The notes beneath the pieces are model-generated. The model was not told the DNA's origin, ran no database searches, and saw nothing but the letters and a program-made list of their open reading frames with translations. From Chara braunii (Eukaryota; Streptophyta; Charophyceae; Charales; Characeae), in contig BFEA01000076.1 of the NCBI GenBank assembly GCA_003427395.1, forward strand, positions 2,373,418 through 2,437,417: a stretch of 64,000 nucleotides of DNA, read 5' to 3'. Shown one piece after another: positions 54,501 to 64,000 of the stretch (positions are counted from its first letter, which is position 1; each line of letters starts with the position of its first letter). Position numbers and translations under genes: made by a program.

Positions 54501-55527
54501 AGTGCCCAGACTTACAGTGCCGATTATTGGGGTTTCGGTTCTCTGAGCAAAAACCCGATTGAGTGAACCATTTTTCTAAGTATTGATGTGCCAAACGTAA
54601 AGTGAGACCTGAAAAGCAGTATCGCTAAATATTCAGAAGTCTTGAAAGAGATATTTAGAGGCAAGGCATAGACGAGTGGGCTGCGTTCGTCTGACCCTGT
54701 TTCTGCATGTCATTCAGCTCTGTCAGATAGTGAAAGACGCATCTGACGTTAGAGACGACAACTGCACATATTAACAATATTGGTTTGAGTATATTGATCG
54801 GGAGCTAAACTCTGAAGGTCAATCGCTATTTGCCCAATTATGAACTCCGTCTGAAGCAATCAGTTGCCTCTTCTGTGAGTTGTTCTCAGGTAGGAACTTG
54901 AAGTCGTAACTTGTCATGTCTTGACTTCCTGAGAACATCTGATCCTAGATCTGAGTAGAGAGACTCAGTGGGAGGATGGGTGATAATGACTGTGTGAGGG
55001 CAACCCGTTCGCCACGCCAAGGTACAACAGAGGGTTGGAGAGAGAGAGAGAGCAATTGGGGAAAATAACTTCCAAACAACTAGGATGGAGGAGCAATGCG
55101 CTCTTTAGTGAGACACCACATTAAAATTGAGTACAACTATTATCTGCACGACAGAAACGTAAGGTTGTGGGCCATCATCTCATCAGTGAGCTCAGTTGAG
55201 GAGACAAGGAGAACTATCTATGCGTGTCGATGAGATGAGACTGCACCCAACTAAAGCAGAGTAAGAAAAACCGAGTCATTCCCAAAGTTGGGTCCAGTCA
55301 AAAACACAGCGAGATCGGCAATCCAGAGATGACCAAGATAACTTGTGATTGGCGGATAATCAGCAGTCGGTAGTATTCAAATGAGCAGTCGACAACAATT
55401 TAAACAGTGAGCAAACAGTAACCAGACAGCTATCAAACACCGTACAGTTGACATTCAAACTACCTCGTGCTCGAGGGTGGCTATTGGGGAACACGGCTGT
55501 ATGATCTGAATGTAAAAGAAGGGAGAC
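51532..55527. other. GIANT 3' LTR U5, central stretch
   Basis: Same content as 33003-36998. No ORF supported. Confidence 0.5.
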
Positions 55528-55773
55528 ATGAATAACGATGAGATCCTAGCAGTAAAGATCACACTAATTAGAGAAAAGAAAGAGGGATGGGAAGAAGAAG
55601 TTATCAAAAACCTGGAAACCAACAGGCAAGTACAAAGAGAGCATGCAGTCGGAATAGCGGGCGAGAAGAAGTACATCGAGTACGTAATTTATTTCTATGG
55701 GCCTCACAACAAACTGCACAGTATGAGTTCCATGCTAGAAAGTGTGGAAGAGGCCAGGGCCAAGCTCGGGTAA
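55528..55773 (+). CDS. LTR ORF-b (3' LTR)
   Basis: Identical to the 5' LTR copy at 36999-37244. In this copy it is downstream of the element poly(A) region and would be transcribed only by read-out from the 3' LTR promoter. Confidence 0.5.
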   Translation: MNNDEILAVKITLIREKKEGWEEEVIKNLETNRQVQREHAVGIAGEKKYIEYVIYFYGPHNKLHSMSSMLESVEEARAKLG

Positions 55774-56014
55774 TCCCNGAANTATAAAAAATCGTCATTT
55801 NCGTTCCCTTCAGTATTGAAACAGCAATCAGACGGGCAATCAAGCTAGTGATCAGAAACAACAACTAGGGAAANNNCAATCANAAATCGCAGTCAGACAT
55901 AACGATCNGAAACAACATTTTGAGCAATATNCNAAGGGCATCCAAGCCGTNGGCATTTGTNTGTCAAGCTCAGCCTCATTCCTCTCTACCAGGGTGTAGC
56001 TACTTACCAAGCAT

Positions 56015-56668
56015 ATGAGGGAGATCAATCCCATTACAGTTGACCANTCGGTCCTTAACAGTCTCAATCNGATCGCTGCCAGAGAAAGCTTCCCCTACAA
56101 GTACATCGGGATTGATGGGTTCAAGCGTGAAGACCNGTCTATCTTCGTCGCACTCACTGAGTTCGNTNAAGGTACAGTCAGTGACTTACANNTTTTTCTG
56201 AAAAAGGGGAATGAGACACACCCTCATTTTGATGCAGTATGGGCAGCAACANCCGGGTATGTGCAGTGNAAAGCTGAGAGGCTCGAGGGTAATGTAAAGC
56301 TGGTTTACANTTTTGGTCCTAAGCTTTTCGNGGATTATCCCAAGCCTCCTGTNCCCTACTATCTTACTGATGGCTCTTNTTGGGGTGGTCTGGTGGATCT
56401 GGCCNAGTGATACATATCNCCAGCAGTGATCAACTATGAGGCAGTGACCGAGCCCTCTGAGTTTCCGCATCTCAGGAGGGGCGTTTTCTCTCAGCCATAT
56501 CTCCNCACACTATGGGAGGAATTNTGTGCCANNCTTGACTTTNGTATTATGGGACTNGGCTGGAAAAGTTTGGATCTAGTGGGCTTCAGGTGGCATTACA
56601 TTCAGAAGCCACATCCTCAGAGAGTACGGAGACATGGCAAGAGGCTCAGGCGACAAGCAACAAAGTGA
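56015..56668 (+). pseudogene. LTR ORF-c (3' LTR), one in-frame stop
   Basis: Identical to 37486-38139, with the same Ns and the same internal TGA. Confidence 0.5.
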
Positions 56669-57160
56669 CAGATGAAGGGTGGAGTTCTGAGGGTTGAGTG
56701 AGGACTTTTGATTTGGTGCTGGCCATGCTCTCATCCACATGAACTCCCTGAGACTATTATGAGTTCTCATTCTTCCCTCATTCATTTGAGCTTGTCACTT
56801 GCTCGAGTCAGTCGGTCTTGCTTCTTGCTTTGTTCTTGCCTGATGATTGCTATCGTGGATGATTCTGTCACAGTTGTCAAAATCAGATTGTCATAATTGA
56901 TGCATGCATAGCGCCCAATTATTTTTAAAGTTATTATTTGCATAATTTTCTGCTGTTCCGAATCAAAATCAAAGATTCCTAAGACCGGGGACCGACGAAG
57001 ACCGTAATTGAAGGGTCTCGCTCGAAGCCGGACGCACACAACAGGAAGGGATTTGCATTATTTAATTTATTTTATTTATTGCAATCACATACAAAACCCT
57101 GCGTGACAGCCTGTTGGCTTTCCGGTCGCCTAAAGTGGTCCGACTGGAAAAAGTGCGACA

Positions 57161-57642
57161 GCGGGCACTGAGAGGTGCGGGGCGCTGCAGGGCAGCGGGG
57201 CGCCAAGCGGCCATAGCCGGACTGCAGGGGCGCGGGCAGGTGAAGGCGACGGTGGTCTTCAGGAAGGAGGCGCAGGTGTGGGTGGTCAAGGGGTGACGAG
57301 GGGAGTCGAGAGTACGTACCTGGTGTATGTGGGAGATCGGTAATGGTGTTGACGTCATGTACATTGGTCTTCGAAGTGAGCCTGTTGCACGGATGTAGAT
57401 AGCCTAGGTAGGATGAGTAGAGTAGGCTGGGCGTTGGGCGCTAGACAGTAGGAGCGAAATTGAAATATTGTGTTGGTGTGGCCTGAGGGCTTGGACATTG
57501 GCTCACCAGCTTATTGTATCGCTCTTATTTGGATGGAATCTTGGTGCACTTGAGCTCTCTGCTTGTTACATGACTATCTGGACTTCTGCGTGATTTTGCA
57601 ATTTGGTTATCTGTGTATATCGCTTCGCTCATATTCCTTGCA
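57161..57642 (+). repeat. GyC 3' LTR, second part
   Basis: It resumes at GCGGGCACTGAGAGG, which in the GyC 5' LTR directly follows the GGGGCGCGCG point where the first part was cut. It runs to CATATTCCTTGCA. It contains the GAAGGCGACGGTGG segment absent from the 5' LTR. Confidence 0.9.
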
Positions 57643-58305
57643 CAAAGCCGCAATTGTAGTTTCTGAAACTACGGAAACGATCGAGAGCAGATCATGGAAA
57701 AGACACAGGTACGCATGCTTGTGCGTTCTACATCTACACAAATGCCAAACAGGTAGGAGAAATATCCAAAACATACGCACATGCTTCCTTTCACCTATTC
57801 AAGGTGGCTTGGCGATGTAGAAAAGATCACGACATTTCACCTCTGGAAGTGACTTTTTCCAGATTTTTTCTACAGGGTAGGAAGCCAGAGAGCAAAAGAC
57901 AGGGATACAATGACCACCACAAATTGTTGCCTGATATTCTGCAGTTTTTGAGAAAATGCTATTCTTTTTATCTGTTTTCTGAGAATTCCCAGTCTGAGTC
58001 TGTACTGATGTGATTTGCTGTGTTGTCTGAGAGTGTTTAAAAAAAAGCACCCCAAATTCTCGCTCTCATTCCCTCCACAAATCATAACAAACCATCCATA
58101 ACGAAAAAGTATTGTTAGACAGTATATAGAAAATGTAATGTTCGCCACATTTCTGTGGTTGAGTGCCAAGTGCCCACATCATCCGCCGCCGAAGTGGCAC
58201 ACATGCACATACACATTTACATATATATTGTCACATGACTATGAACTAAAAGAGTGCACTTTGCGAAAAAAAGGCAAGGATTAAAAAAAACAAAACAAAC
58301 ATGAG
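57643..58305. other. flank between GyC and GyD (possible host sequence)
   Basis: AT-richer, non-repetitive-looking sequence. A GTACGC donor-like site is at 57709. Plus-strand (57804-58013) and minus-strand (57799-58050) ORFs of about 70-83 codons overlap; neither is recognised. It may be intronic host DNA between the two elements. Confidence 0.3.
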
Positions 58306-59518
58306 TGCAAGGAATATGAGTGTGCACGATATACAGAAACCAAGTTGTGAAATCACACAGATGTCCAAGTGCCTACTCTTATCAGCACACCTAGCACCAG
58401 AACGGGCTGTTCTTCCAAAAAAAATAAAAAAAAATAAAAAAAAATCGTGTCCAAGCACAGAATAGAAATGCACCGAAAAAACCATCCATAAAGAGCAATA
58501 CAATAAAGTAATGAGTCAATGTCCAAGCCCGTAAGCCACACCAACACAATATCCAAAGTCGCTCCGCTCTGTCTGGCGCCCAGCGCCCAGCCTACTCTAC
58601 GCGACTATCCTACCTACAACTGTGTTCACACAACAGGCCCACTTCGATACTCGAAGACCAATGTACATGACTGTCAACCATCGCCGACCTCTCTTCATGC
58701 ACCAGGTATGTGTCCTGTCACCCTCAATCAGACCTTGATAACCCCACTCTGCGCCTCCTTCCCTAAAGACCACCAGATCACTCGCTGTACCTCCTTGGCG
58801 CCCAGCAGCCCGGCTATGGCCGCATGCGCCTCACTGCCCTGCAACGCCCCTTCTTCACCACCTCGCGCCCCGTCAGCGCCTTTGGCAGCAGCGCAGCATC
58901 AAGCGAGAGCGCAGCAGCACTTCCGCATTGCCAGCACTGGCCAGAATGCCTGGCCTGGACTGCCCTACTCCTTTTGTGGAAGTGGCAGCCTNTTCCGCAT
59001 TGCCAGCACTGGCCAGAATGCCTGGCCTGGACTGCCCTACTCCTTTTGTGGAAGTGGCAGCCTCCTGGATGCTGCGTGTGGCCTGGCTGGAAGCTTCCAG
59101 TAGCTTCTGGTTGGGCCTCAGACCCTGCGCCCAGGCCCGAGACTACAGTTGAGGGCCTGGCCCTTTTCAGTTGGGCACGGCCTGAGTCTCCGGACTTGGG
59201 CTGTTTGCTGCATCTGTGCAGGGCTCCCAGGCAGGTGCGTCGACGATACTGCTTTTAGAAAGGCCGATAGCCTGCTTTCCAATGTATCGGCCCTGCTTTG
59301 TGTGTATGTGCCCAAGCACGACTGTTAAGGCCTGGGCCAACTGTATGACGCAGCTTTGTGAAGCTCACGCGTCTACCCAACCAACTGGCGTGCTGCGAGA
59401 GCCTGAATACCCACATATTCAGGCCCGCCTTCACTTAGGGCGGGCACTCGGTTTGCTTGGGGCCTTGGCCCAGATAATGCGATGTCTGATAGGGCCCCTT
59501 AAGGGCTTGTTCCTCGCA
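58306..59518 (-). repeat. GyD 3' LTR
   Basis: On the minus strand it begins TGCGAGGAACAAGCCC after the PPT and ends CATATTCCTTGCA, matching the GyC LTR ends. An A/T homopolymer interruption lies near 58415-58445 and a 71-bp duplication near its middle. Confidence 0.85.
58921..59063. repeat. 71-bp duplication separated by one N
   Basis: TTCCGCATTGCCAGCACTGG...GGCAGCCT occurs twice (58921-58991 and 58993-59063) with an N between. The identity and the N suggest an assembly join as much as a real duplication. Confidence 0.8.
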
Positions 59519-59533
59519 TTCCATCCCCCTTAG
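59519..59533 (-). other. GyD polypurine tract
   Basis: On the minus strand it reads CTAAGGGGGATGGAA, directly before the LTR TG. Confidence 0.85.
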
Positions 59534-59576
59534 CTTCGAAAGTCCGATGAGATGCTTCATGCTGGTGCCTTCCCCT

Positions 59577-60185
59577 TTAGTTTCTTCTCATAATCTGCCA
59601 CGATCTGAGGAGCTGTCTTAACAAGTTCCTCCCTTGAAATCCATCGATCTTCCTTCCGATCAGTATGATGCCTGAAATGTAATATGTACTTTCTTGCAGG
59701 TTTGGAGGTCTTCCCCTGCCAGGTGGCTTGGGAACAGGCGTGTCTCTGTGATCCAGAATGTCATCGACGTCCACGTGGCCATCCATGGTTGGGGGCAGCA
59801 TAGATCTTCGTGATGGGAACTGTGCTTTCGCAGCGAAATGTGCAAGCTTGGAGGCGTGAAAAACAGGGTAAGCGCGCAGGTGACCAGGGATACGAATGAC
59901 GTACGAGGGACCATCCAAACCATTCCCCACTATGTCTACGACTTCCCAGGGACCGAAATACTGAGGCATTAGTTTCCTGGAGATGCCAAACTCCTGTCCC
60001 AACTCACCAGCCTTGACCCAGACACGTCCCCGTACCTGAAATGTGAACTGTCGGTGACGTTTGTTCTCAGATGCAATCATAGCTTCTTGAGATTTCTTGA
60101 TATGTTCGACAGCCTGCTGCAACAATTTCTCATACTGGACACCAAATTCAATGGTCCCAGGAGTTGCAGCAGGTCGGGTTTTCAA
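59577..60185 (-). pseudogene. GyD integrase C-terminus with GPY/F module and chromodomain
   Basis: A 202-codon frame: a linker helix (YEKLLQQAVEHIKKSQEAMI), VRGRVWVKAGELGQEFGISR, YFGPWEVVDIVG (GPY/F), YPVFHASKLAHF, and DVDDILDHRDTPVPKPPGRG. The chromodomain core after this is shifted: the expected KEDRW...VADYE residues are readable only in another frame. GyC keeps that part open. The chromodomain would guide integration site choice. Confidence 0.8.
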
Positions 60186-60835
60186 GCAGAAGGAAGTCTA
60201 GAGCAGATCTAGTCTTCCATCCCAGATGCAGCTGATTAGGACTGACGTCGGTGGTGCTGTGTACAGCATTGTTGTACAGGCTGGCGATGAGAGGTAATTT
60301 CTCATCCCAGTCATCCTGGCTGGGCTTGATGTAATGCCTCAACAGATGCTGCACCACACGGTTCATTTGTTCAGCCTGCCCATTTGCTTCGGGATGATTC
60401 CCATAAGTCATCTGAAGCTATTGTCGGTGGCCTTCTTCCACATCTCACTTGTGAACCGCACATCCCTATCACTAACGATTGTCTTTGGCAGTCCAAAGTC
60501 CCGCACCCAGTTGTCCATGAACAACTTAATGACGTGCTCAGTCCTGGCAGTCTCCGGCATGGCAATTAGTCTAGCATACTTAGTAAACCTATCCACTATG
60601 ACGAAGATGTGCTTCTTGCCATTCTTGCTGGTCACAAGTGTATCCATGAAGTCCATGGAGATACTCTGCCCTGTGCCAGCAGGAATGGGTAGAGGCTTGA
60701 GTCCGCAACTTGTCCCGCTGACAGACCTAACATGTCTGTACGTACGTCTTTGCATCGTCTAGCATGTTAGGCCACCAGAATCGTTGTACTAAGTTAGCAC
60801 TGGTCTTCTTATAGTTGAAATGTCCCGTTGCGTAG
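60148..60835 (-). pseudogene. GyD integrase core
   Basis: An HHCC finger (CHYATGHFNYKK, WWPNML, then C-stop-VC with TAG in place of a sense codon). A frameshift and small deletion precede LKPLPIPAGTGQSISMDFMD (first Asp) and SDRDVRF (second Asp). Another frameshift precedes NHPEANGQAEQMNRVV, which keeps the Glu. All three catalytic residues survive, unlike GyC, but the frame is broken at least three times. Confidence 0.82.
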
Positions 60836-60845
60836 TGGCACTCAC

Positions 60846-61610
60846 CTAAAAATAAACTACGCAAAATCTCCCTAGATGGAACCTCTTAAATCCTGCCTTC
60901 TCGAGAAAGAGTAACCCATCCACCATCACAAACTCGTCAATTGTGGCCTTGTCTTTGGCCTGCAATTTGTTGATGATGTCCATCGTGATGGGATCTTCCT
61001 TGTAGGCTTCCACCAAAGATCGAGTAACGTCCTCAGACAAGCCAAACTCATAAATCAGCGCACCTAGGTAATCTGCCCTCCTAGACAACGGATCTGCAAC
61101 CTTGTTGTACTCTCCCTTCACATAGTCTAGTTTGAAGTCATACTGATCTATGACTTCAATCCAGCGTTTGAGTGCATCGGAGATAACTGGTTGGGTCGTG
61201 ATCCACTTGAGGGTCTGATGGTCAGTTCTCAAATAGAAGAACCTCCCTAACAAATAGTGCCTCCAGTGGACGAGTGCCTTGTAGATAGCATAGAGTTCCC
61301 TTTCGTAGGTGGACTTTGCCAACTTCTTTGATGGCATCTTTTTGCTCATGTACTCGACTGGTCTCAACTTTTTCCCTTCCTATTGAGCCAGCACTGTGCC
61401 AATGTTGTATTGGCTTGCGTCAGTGGTTACTACAAATGGCCTTTGCGGGTCGGGTACCATGAGAACCTCATGATGCGAGAGAGCATGATTCAAACTCTTG
61501 AAAGCAGCCTCACACTCGTTGGTCCACTCCCATGGTGTGCCAAGTCGAGTTAGATCAGTCAAGGGAGATGCGATCGTACTATACTTATTTACGAAGTTGC
61601 GGTAATAACC
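60846..61610 (-). pseudogene. GyD RNase H
   Basis: Two pieces. The right one holds the end of RT thumb and the first acidic motif (VVTTDASQYNIGTVLAQ), ending in TAG. The left one reads KLRPVEYMSKKMPSKKLAKS, TYERELYAIYKALVHW (Glu), FYLRTDHQTLKWI (Asp), and VKGEYNKVADPLSRR. Its last residues before the integrase finger are garbled compared with GyC. The TAG could be a C-to-T change of a glutamine codon. Confidence 0.82.
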
Positions 61611-62981
61611 TCACATTCCCAAGAATGATCTGGCCTCAGTCACAGACTGGGGTCGTGGCCAGTCATGTATGCCAGCCACCTTTGCATCTTCGGGCCTAAT
61701 ACCATTCGCGGATACTTCATGACCCAAGTACAAGATTCGAGTGCGACCGAACTCGCATTTCTTTGTGTTTATCTTATACTTGTGTTGCCGGAGGAGTGGA
61801 GGTACTTTGCCTACATGCTGAGAATGCTCCTCGACAGTTCTACTAAAGATAAGTATATCGTCGAGGTACACGATAACAAACTTAGCTAAGTAGTCATGGA
61901 AGATCCTATTCATGGTGTGCTGGAATGTACTCGGCGAATTGCAAAGGCCAAAGGGCATCACCACAAACTCATACAGACCGTACCTGGTCTGGAATGCGGT
62001 TTTGTGCTGGTCCTCTGGTCTTATGGCAATCTGATGGTAGCCGGATTTTAAGTCTATCTTTATATAGTACTTAAATCCCTGCACCCTATCCAATAGGTCG
62101 TCGATGCGTGGTCGAGGCTTTGCGTTTTTAACAATGCTGGCATTGAGGCCCCTATAATCAATGCACATCCTTAGTGTTCCTCCTTCCTTTGAAACAAACA
62201 GGACTGGTGAGCCAAAGGGGGAAGTGCTAGGCCGTATCCAACCCGTTTCTGTGAGCTCTTTCAGTTGCCGACGAAGCTCGTCGAACTCCGCCGGAGCCAT
62301 CCTATAGATTCTCCCTTTAGGTCTCTTGCTACCTGGGATGATCTCTATGGCATGGACAACCTCCTTGTCTACGACTCCTAAGGGCTCCTCGAACAGATCA
62401 GGGTACTTAGCAACAATTGTTTCTCTCTCAGGGGGTGTTTTAACGACCCTCCCTTTTTCAAAGACATAGACTGAGTACATTCCTTCCTTTTGGTTTTGTT
62501 TATAATAGTTATAGAAGGCTAATGGGCATAAGCACCCATAGGAGTGTATTAACCTATTGGCTTTATATTTAGCCAGTCTAACGGTCCTCCCATTAGGCAA
62601 CTCGTGCTTCAACACCTTTTTGTCCCAGTCAAACTGGGGCTTGGCAACCTTGAGGTAGTGCATGCCCAATAACATGTCAAAGGGCAAATCATCGCTCACC
62701 AAGAATGATATCTTACGGTTTATCTCTCCTCCTTGGTAGGAGAAAGTGCAGACTACGTCCTTGACATAGTCCTCCACCGTCATGCGCTCCTTGTTGGCCA
62801 AAGTAGATGCTACCGGTTTACTAAGGCACTGCACCCGGTCCTTTAGGCGCAATCTGTCAACGCAGTCGCAACTTATGAAGTTTCGTGTGGAGCCAATGTC
62901 TACGAAGGCGCCACACTTGCGGCCACCCACACCAACTTCCACAACGAAATGCTCCCCTCTAGAACCTCTACTCAGTGCCAC
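61611..62981 (-). pseudogene. GyD protease and reverse transcriptase
   Basis: A 456-codon open frame. The protease triad at 28-30 reads D-I-G instead of D-S/T-G (AFVDIGSTRNFIS). LPFDMLLGMHYL is the second-half signature. RT motifs follow: MCIDYRGLNASIVKNAKPRP, KIDLKSGYHQIAIRP, FVVMPFGLCNSPSTFQ, VYLDDILIFS (YLDD, near residue 370) and ILYLGHEVSANGIRPEDAKV. The frame ends with TGA at FLGM, mid-thumb, where GyC continues. Length and order are normal for a chromovirus; the Ile in the triad should inactivate the protease. Confidence 0.88.
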
Positions 62982-64000
62982 CCAGGACTCACGAGGGTCC
63001 CTTGCCGACCACTCACCTTCAAGGTCCTCTAAGGCCTCAGAGCATAGTTGGGTCCGGATGCGTCTACGGGGTGACTAAGGAGTCAATAGCTTCGGCCAAC
63101 TCTTGAAACGGGGAGGGTACATCGCCCACTTCAACGAGAGTAGAAGCAGCTACACCTTCTACCGGCCCAAAGTTTTTCCCGAGCTGGAGCTCGTAAAGGC
63201 CCCAGACTGAGAAGAAGGAAACCCACCCTCAGGAGGGATCTTCTGCAAGACCTTCGGGTTCTTGCACTTAAACTGCGTATGGTCGTACCCGCCGCAGTTT
63301 ATGCAAGCACCACACGACCAACGGTCTCGCCACACTTCCTGATCCAAGCCTGCTCTAACCCAAGCAACTATCTTGTTTGGATTAGCAGCCTGCCCCTGAC
63401 TCCTTTGCTGACCGCCCTTGTCGCGGCCTCCTACCTTAGTCTCTACTGCGGCGAGGTTGCTACCCTCAACACTCTCCTCGCCGTCTAACTCTGCACCCTC
63501 CACAATTTCAGAAACATCATCGATTTCAGTTTGATTCCCGTCGGAATCAAACATCATCAATCAACTACCCTTCTTCTTCCATTCCTGTGGAGTCTTCTTC
63601 TTTCTTCCATCCATAGAAAGGGCTTGAGCACTACCCAGTGTAGCCTCTAAGTCTAGGGCCTTCTTGCTGAATGACTCGAATGTGTGATACTCTCTTCGAG
63701 CCTCACTGGCTAATAAGTTATTGATGTTTGTAGGAAGACATCTCTAGAACGTGGTCAACAAGACCTGTGGATTGTACTCCACTCCTGGGATGACAATCAG
63801 GCGCTCTATGACAGTGCTAAGCTCTCTCACCGACTTGTACTTCCTAGCATCAAGCTTTAATAGCCCATCGGTGGCATCTGTGCCTGCTGAGAGTTGTGCC
63901 ATCGTGCTTCCACTAAGTCCATAAAGCTCTCTAGGGTTTGGGTCTATGCCCAATCCCCTTTGAAGCTACCAAGCCATTAAGCCAACGAGCTGTTGAACCC
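62982..64000 (-). pseudogene. GyD gag (partial, runs off window)
   Basis: Pieces of minus-strand gag: ARKYKSVRELSTVIERLIVI and VEYNPQVLLTTF of a capsid-like region, a stop, then SEARREYHTFESFSKKALDL. An acidic stretch (MMFDSDGNQTEIDDVSEIVE) follows, and a zinc knuckle C-I-N-C-G-G-Y-D-H-T-Q-F-K-C near 63250-63295. The end is Ser/Gly-rich up to a stop at 63159. The gap to protease (62982-63158) contains stops. Gag would form the particle. Confidence 0.75.

Larger units (their letters stand above)
31229..57160 (+). mobile_element. GIANT: 25.9-kb Ty3/gypsy element with 7.4-kb LTRs
   Basis: Two long direct repeats, each beginning TGTCGGAGGGCACGG and ending GTGCGACA, flank an 11.2-kb interior. A PBS follows the first at a 4-bp distance and a polypurine tract abuts the second. 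Order: LTR, PBS, unknown ORF array, gag, protease, frameshift site, RT/RNase H, integrase, long 3' region with an antisense ORF, LTR. The target duplication is 4 bp and imperfect (ACGG / GCGG), within the 3' LTR of GyC. The pol lineage is that of GyA. Stops and an integrase active-site change make this copy likely non-autonomous. Confidence 0.9.
49789..57160 (+). repeat. GIANT 3' LTR (7372 bp)
   Basis: Direct repeat of 31229-38630, offset 18529-18560 along its length. It begins TGTCGGAGGGCACGG and ends GTGCGACA. It lacks the 36-37-bp duplication of the 5' copy. Middle part identical to the 5' LTR including N positions, apart from a few extra Ns. Confidence 0.92.
25457..57642 (+). mobile_element. 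GyC: Ty3/gypsy chromovirus interrupted by GIANT
   Basis: The 5' LTR (TGTGAGGAATG...TTTGCA), a tRNA-iMet PBS, pol, a chromodomain-type tail and a 3' LTR are present in order. The 3' LTR is split by GIANT; removing GIANT leaves an element of about 6.25 kb. CAAA precedes the 5' LTR and follows the 3' LTR, fitting a 4-bp (or 5-bp, if the end A is shared) target duplication. A large internal deletion joins the gag start to the middle of RT. The LTRs differ by several indels, so the copy is not young. Confidence 0.85.
58306..64000 (-). mobile_element. GyD: minus-strand Ty3/gypsy chromovirus (partial)
   Basis: From right to left: gag, protease-RT, RNase H, integrase, chromodomain tail, PPT, 3' LTR. 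The 5' part lies outside the window. The LTR belongs to the same family as GyC and the pol is nearly the same lineage, but more complete. Stops, frameshifts and a protease active-site change make it inactive. Confidence 0.88.

Noticed and set aside
58921-59063. Genuine tandem repeat in the GyD LTR
   Set aside because: Units are identical and joined by an N, so an assembly join is equally likely. Listed as a repeat but not as a biological finding.

Overview
The window reads as repeat-rich, gene-poor eukaryotic nuclear DNA, almost all of it nested LTR retrotransposons. Plant-type signatures are the tRNA-iMet and tRNA-Asp primer binding sites, chromodomain Ty3/gypsy polymerases and a 91-bp higher-order satellite. 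The gag/pol flavour (gag leader ORFs, GYHQI/YLDD chromovirus pol) recalls proteins I associate with streptophyte algae such as Chara. That is recollection, not a search result. No rRNA, no convincing tRNA, no CRISPR and no prokaryote-like operon is visible.

Layout: (1) 1-3170: satellite, purine microsatellite, a dispersed repeat and short tandem repeats. (2) 3170-8830: GyA, a badly decayed plus-strand Ty3/gypsy copy of an unusual lineage. (3) 9480-10340: an inverted copy of the first dispersed repeat, then a tRNA-like block. (4) 10386-18345: LTR-A, a diverged and rearranged copy of a very long LTR, cut off at 18345. (5) 18345 to about 23640: GyB, a minus-strand gypsy relic. (6) 24833-25219: a possible host exon. 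(7) 25457-57642: GyC, a plus-strand chromovirus with tRNA-iMet PBS and a 4-bp CAAA target duplication. An hAT-like transposon sits in its leader, and a 25.9-kb GIANT element (31229-57160) sits inside its 3' LTR. (8) 58306-64000: GyD, a minus-strand chromovirus of the GyC LTR family that runs off the window.

The most interesting object is GIANT. It has two 7.4-kb LTRs (TGTCG...CGACA), each with a TATA box about 1.1 kb in and roughly 6.3 kb of sequence downstream of it. That downstream part carries at least three ORFs, which also survive in the diverged LTR-A. After a tRNA-Asp type PBS comes a run of ORF fragments that look paralogous to the LTR ORFs. Then come gag with a CCHC knuckle, an aspartic protease, a textbook -1 frameshift signal (U UUU UUA, 8-nt spacer, 10-bp stem), RT/RNase H and a DD35E integrase. 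A 3-kb 3' region holds repeated purine tracts and an antisense ORF with an RG-rich start and a hydrophobic tail. Every premature stop I checked in its gag-pol could arise from one C-to-T change. One integrase catalytic Asp is Gly, so this copy is probably inactive.

Two cautions apply. The two GIANT LTRs are identical, including ambiguous bases, over about 5 kb in their middles but diverge at both ends, which suggests reuse of one assembly consensus. All family assignments are by eye.
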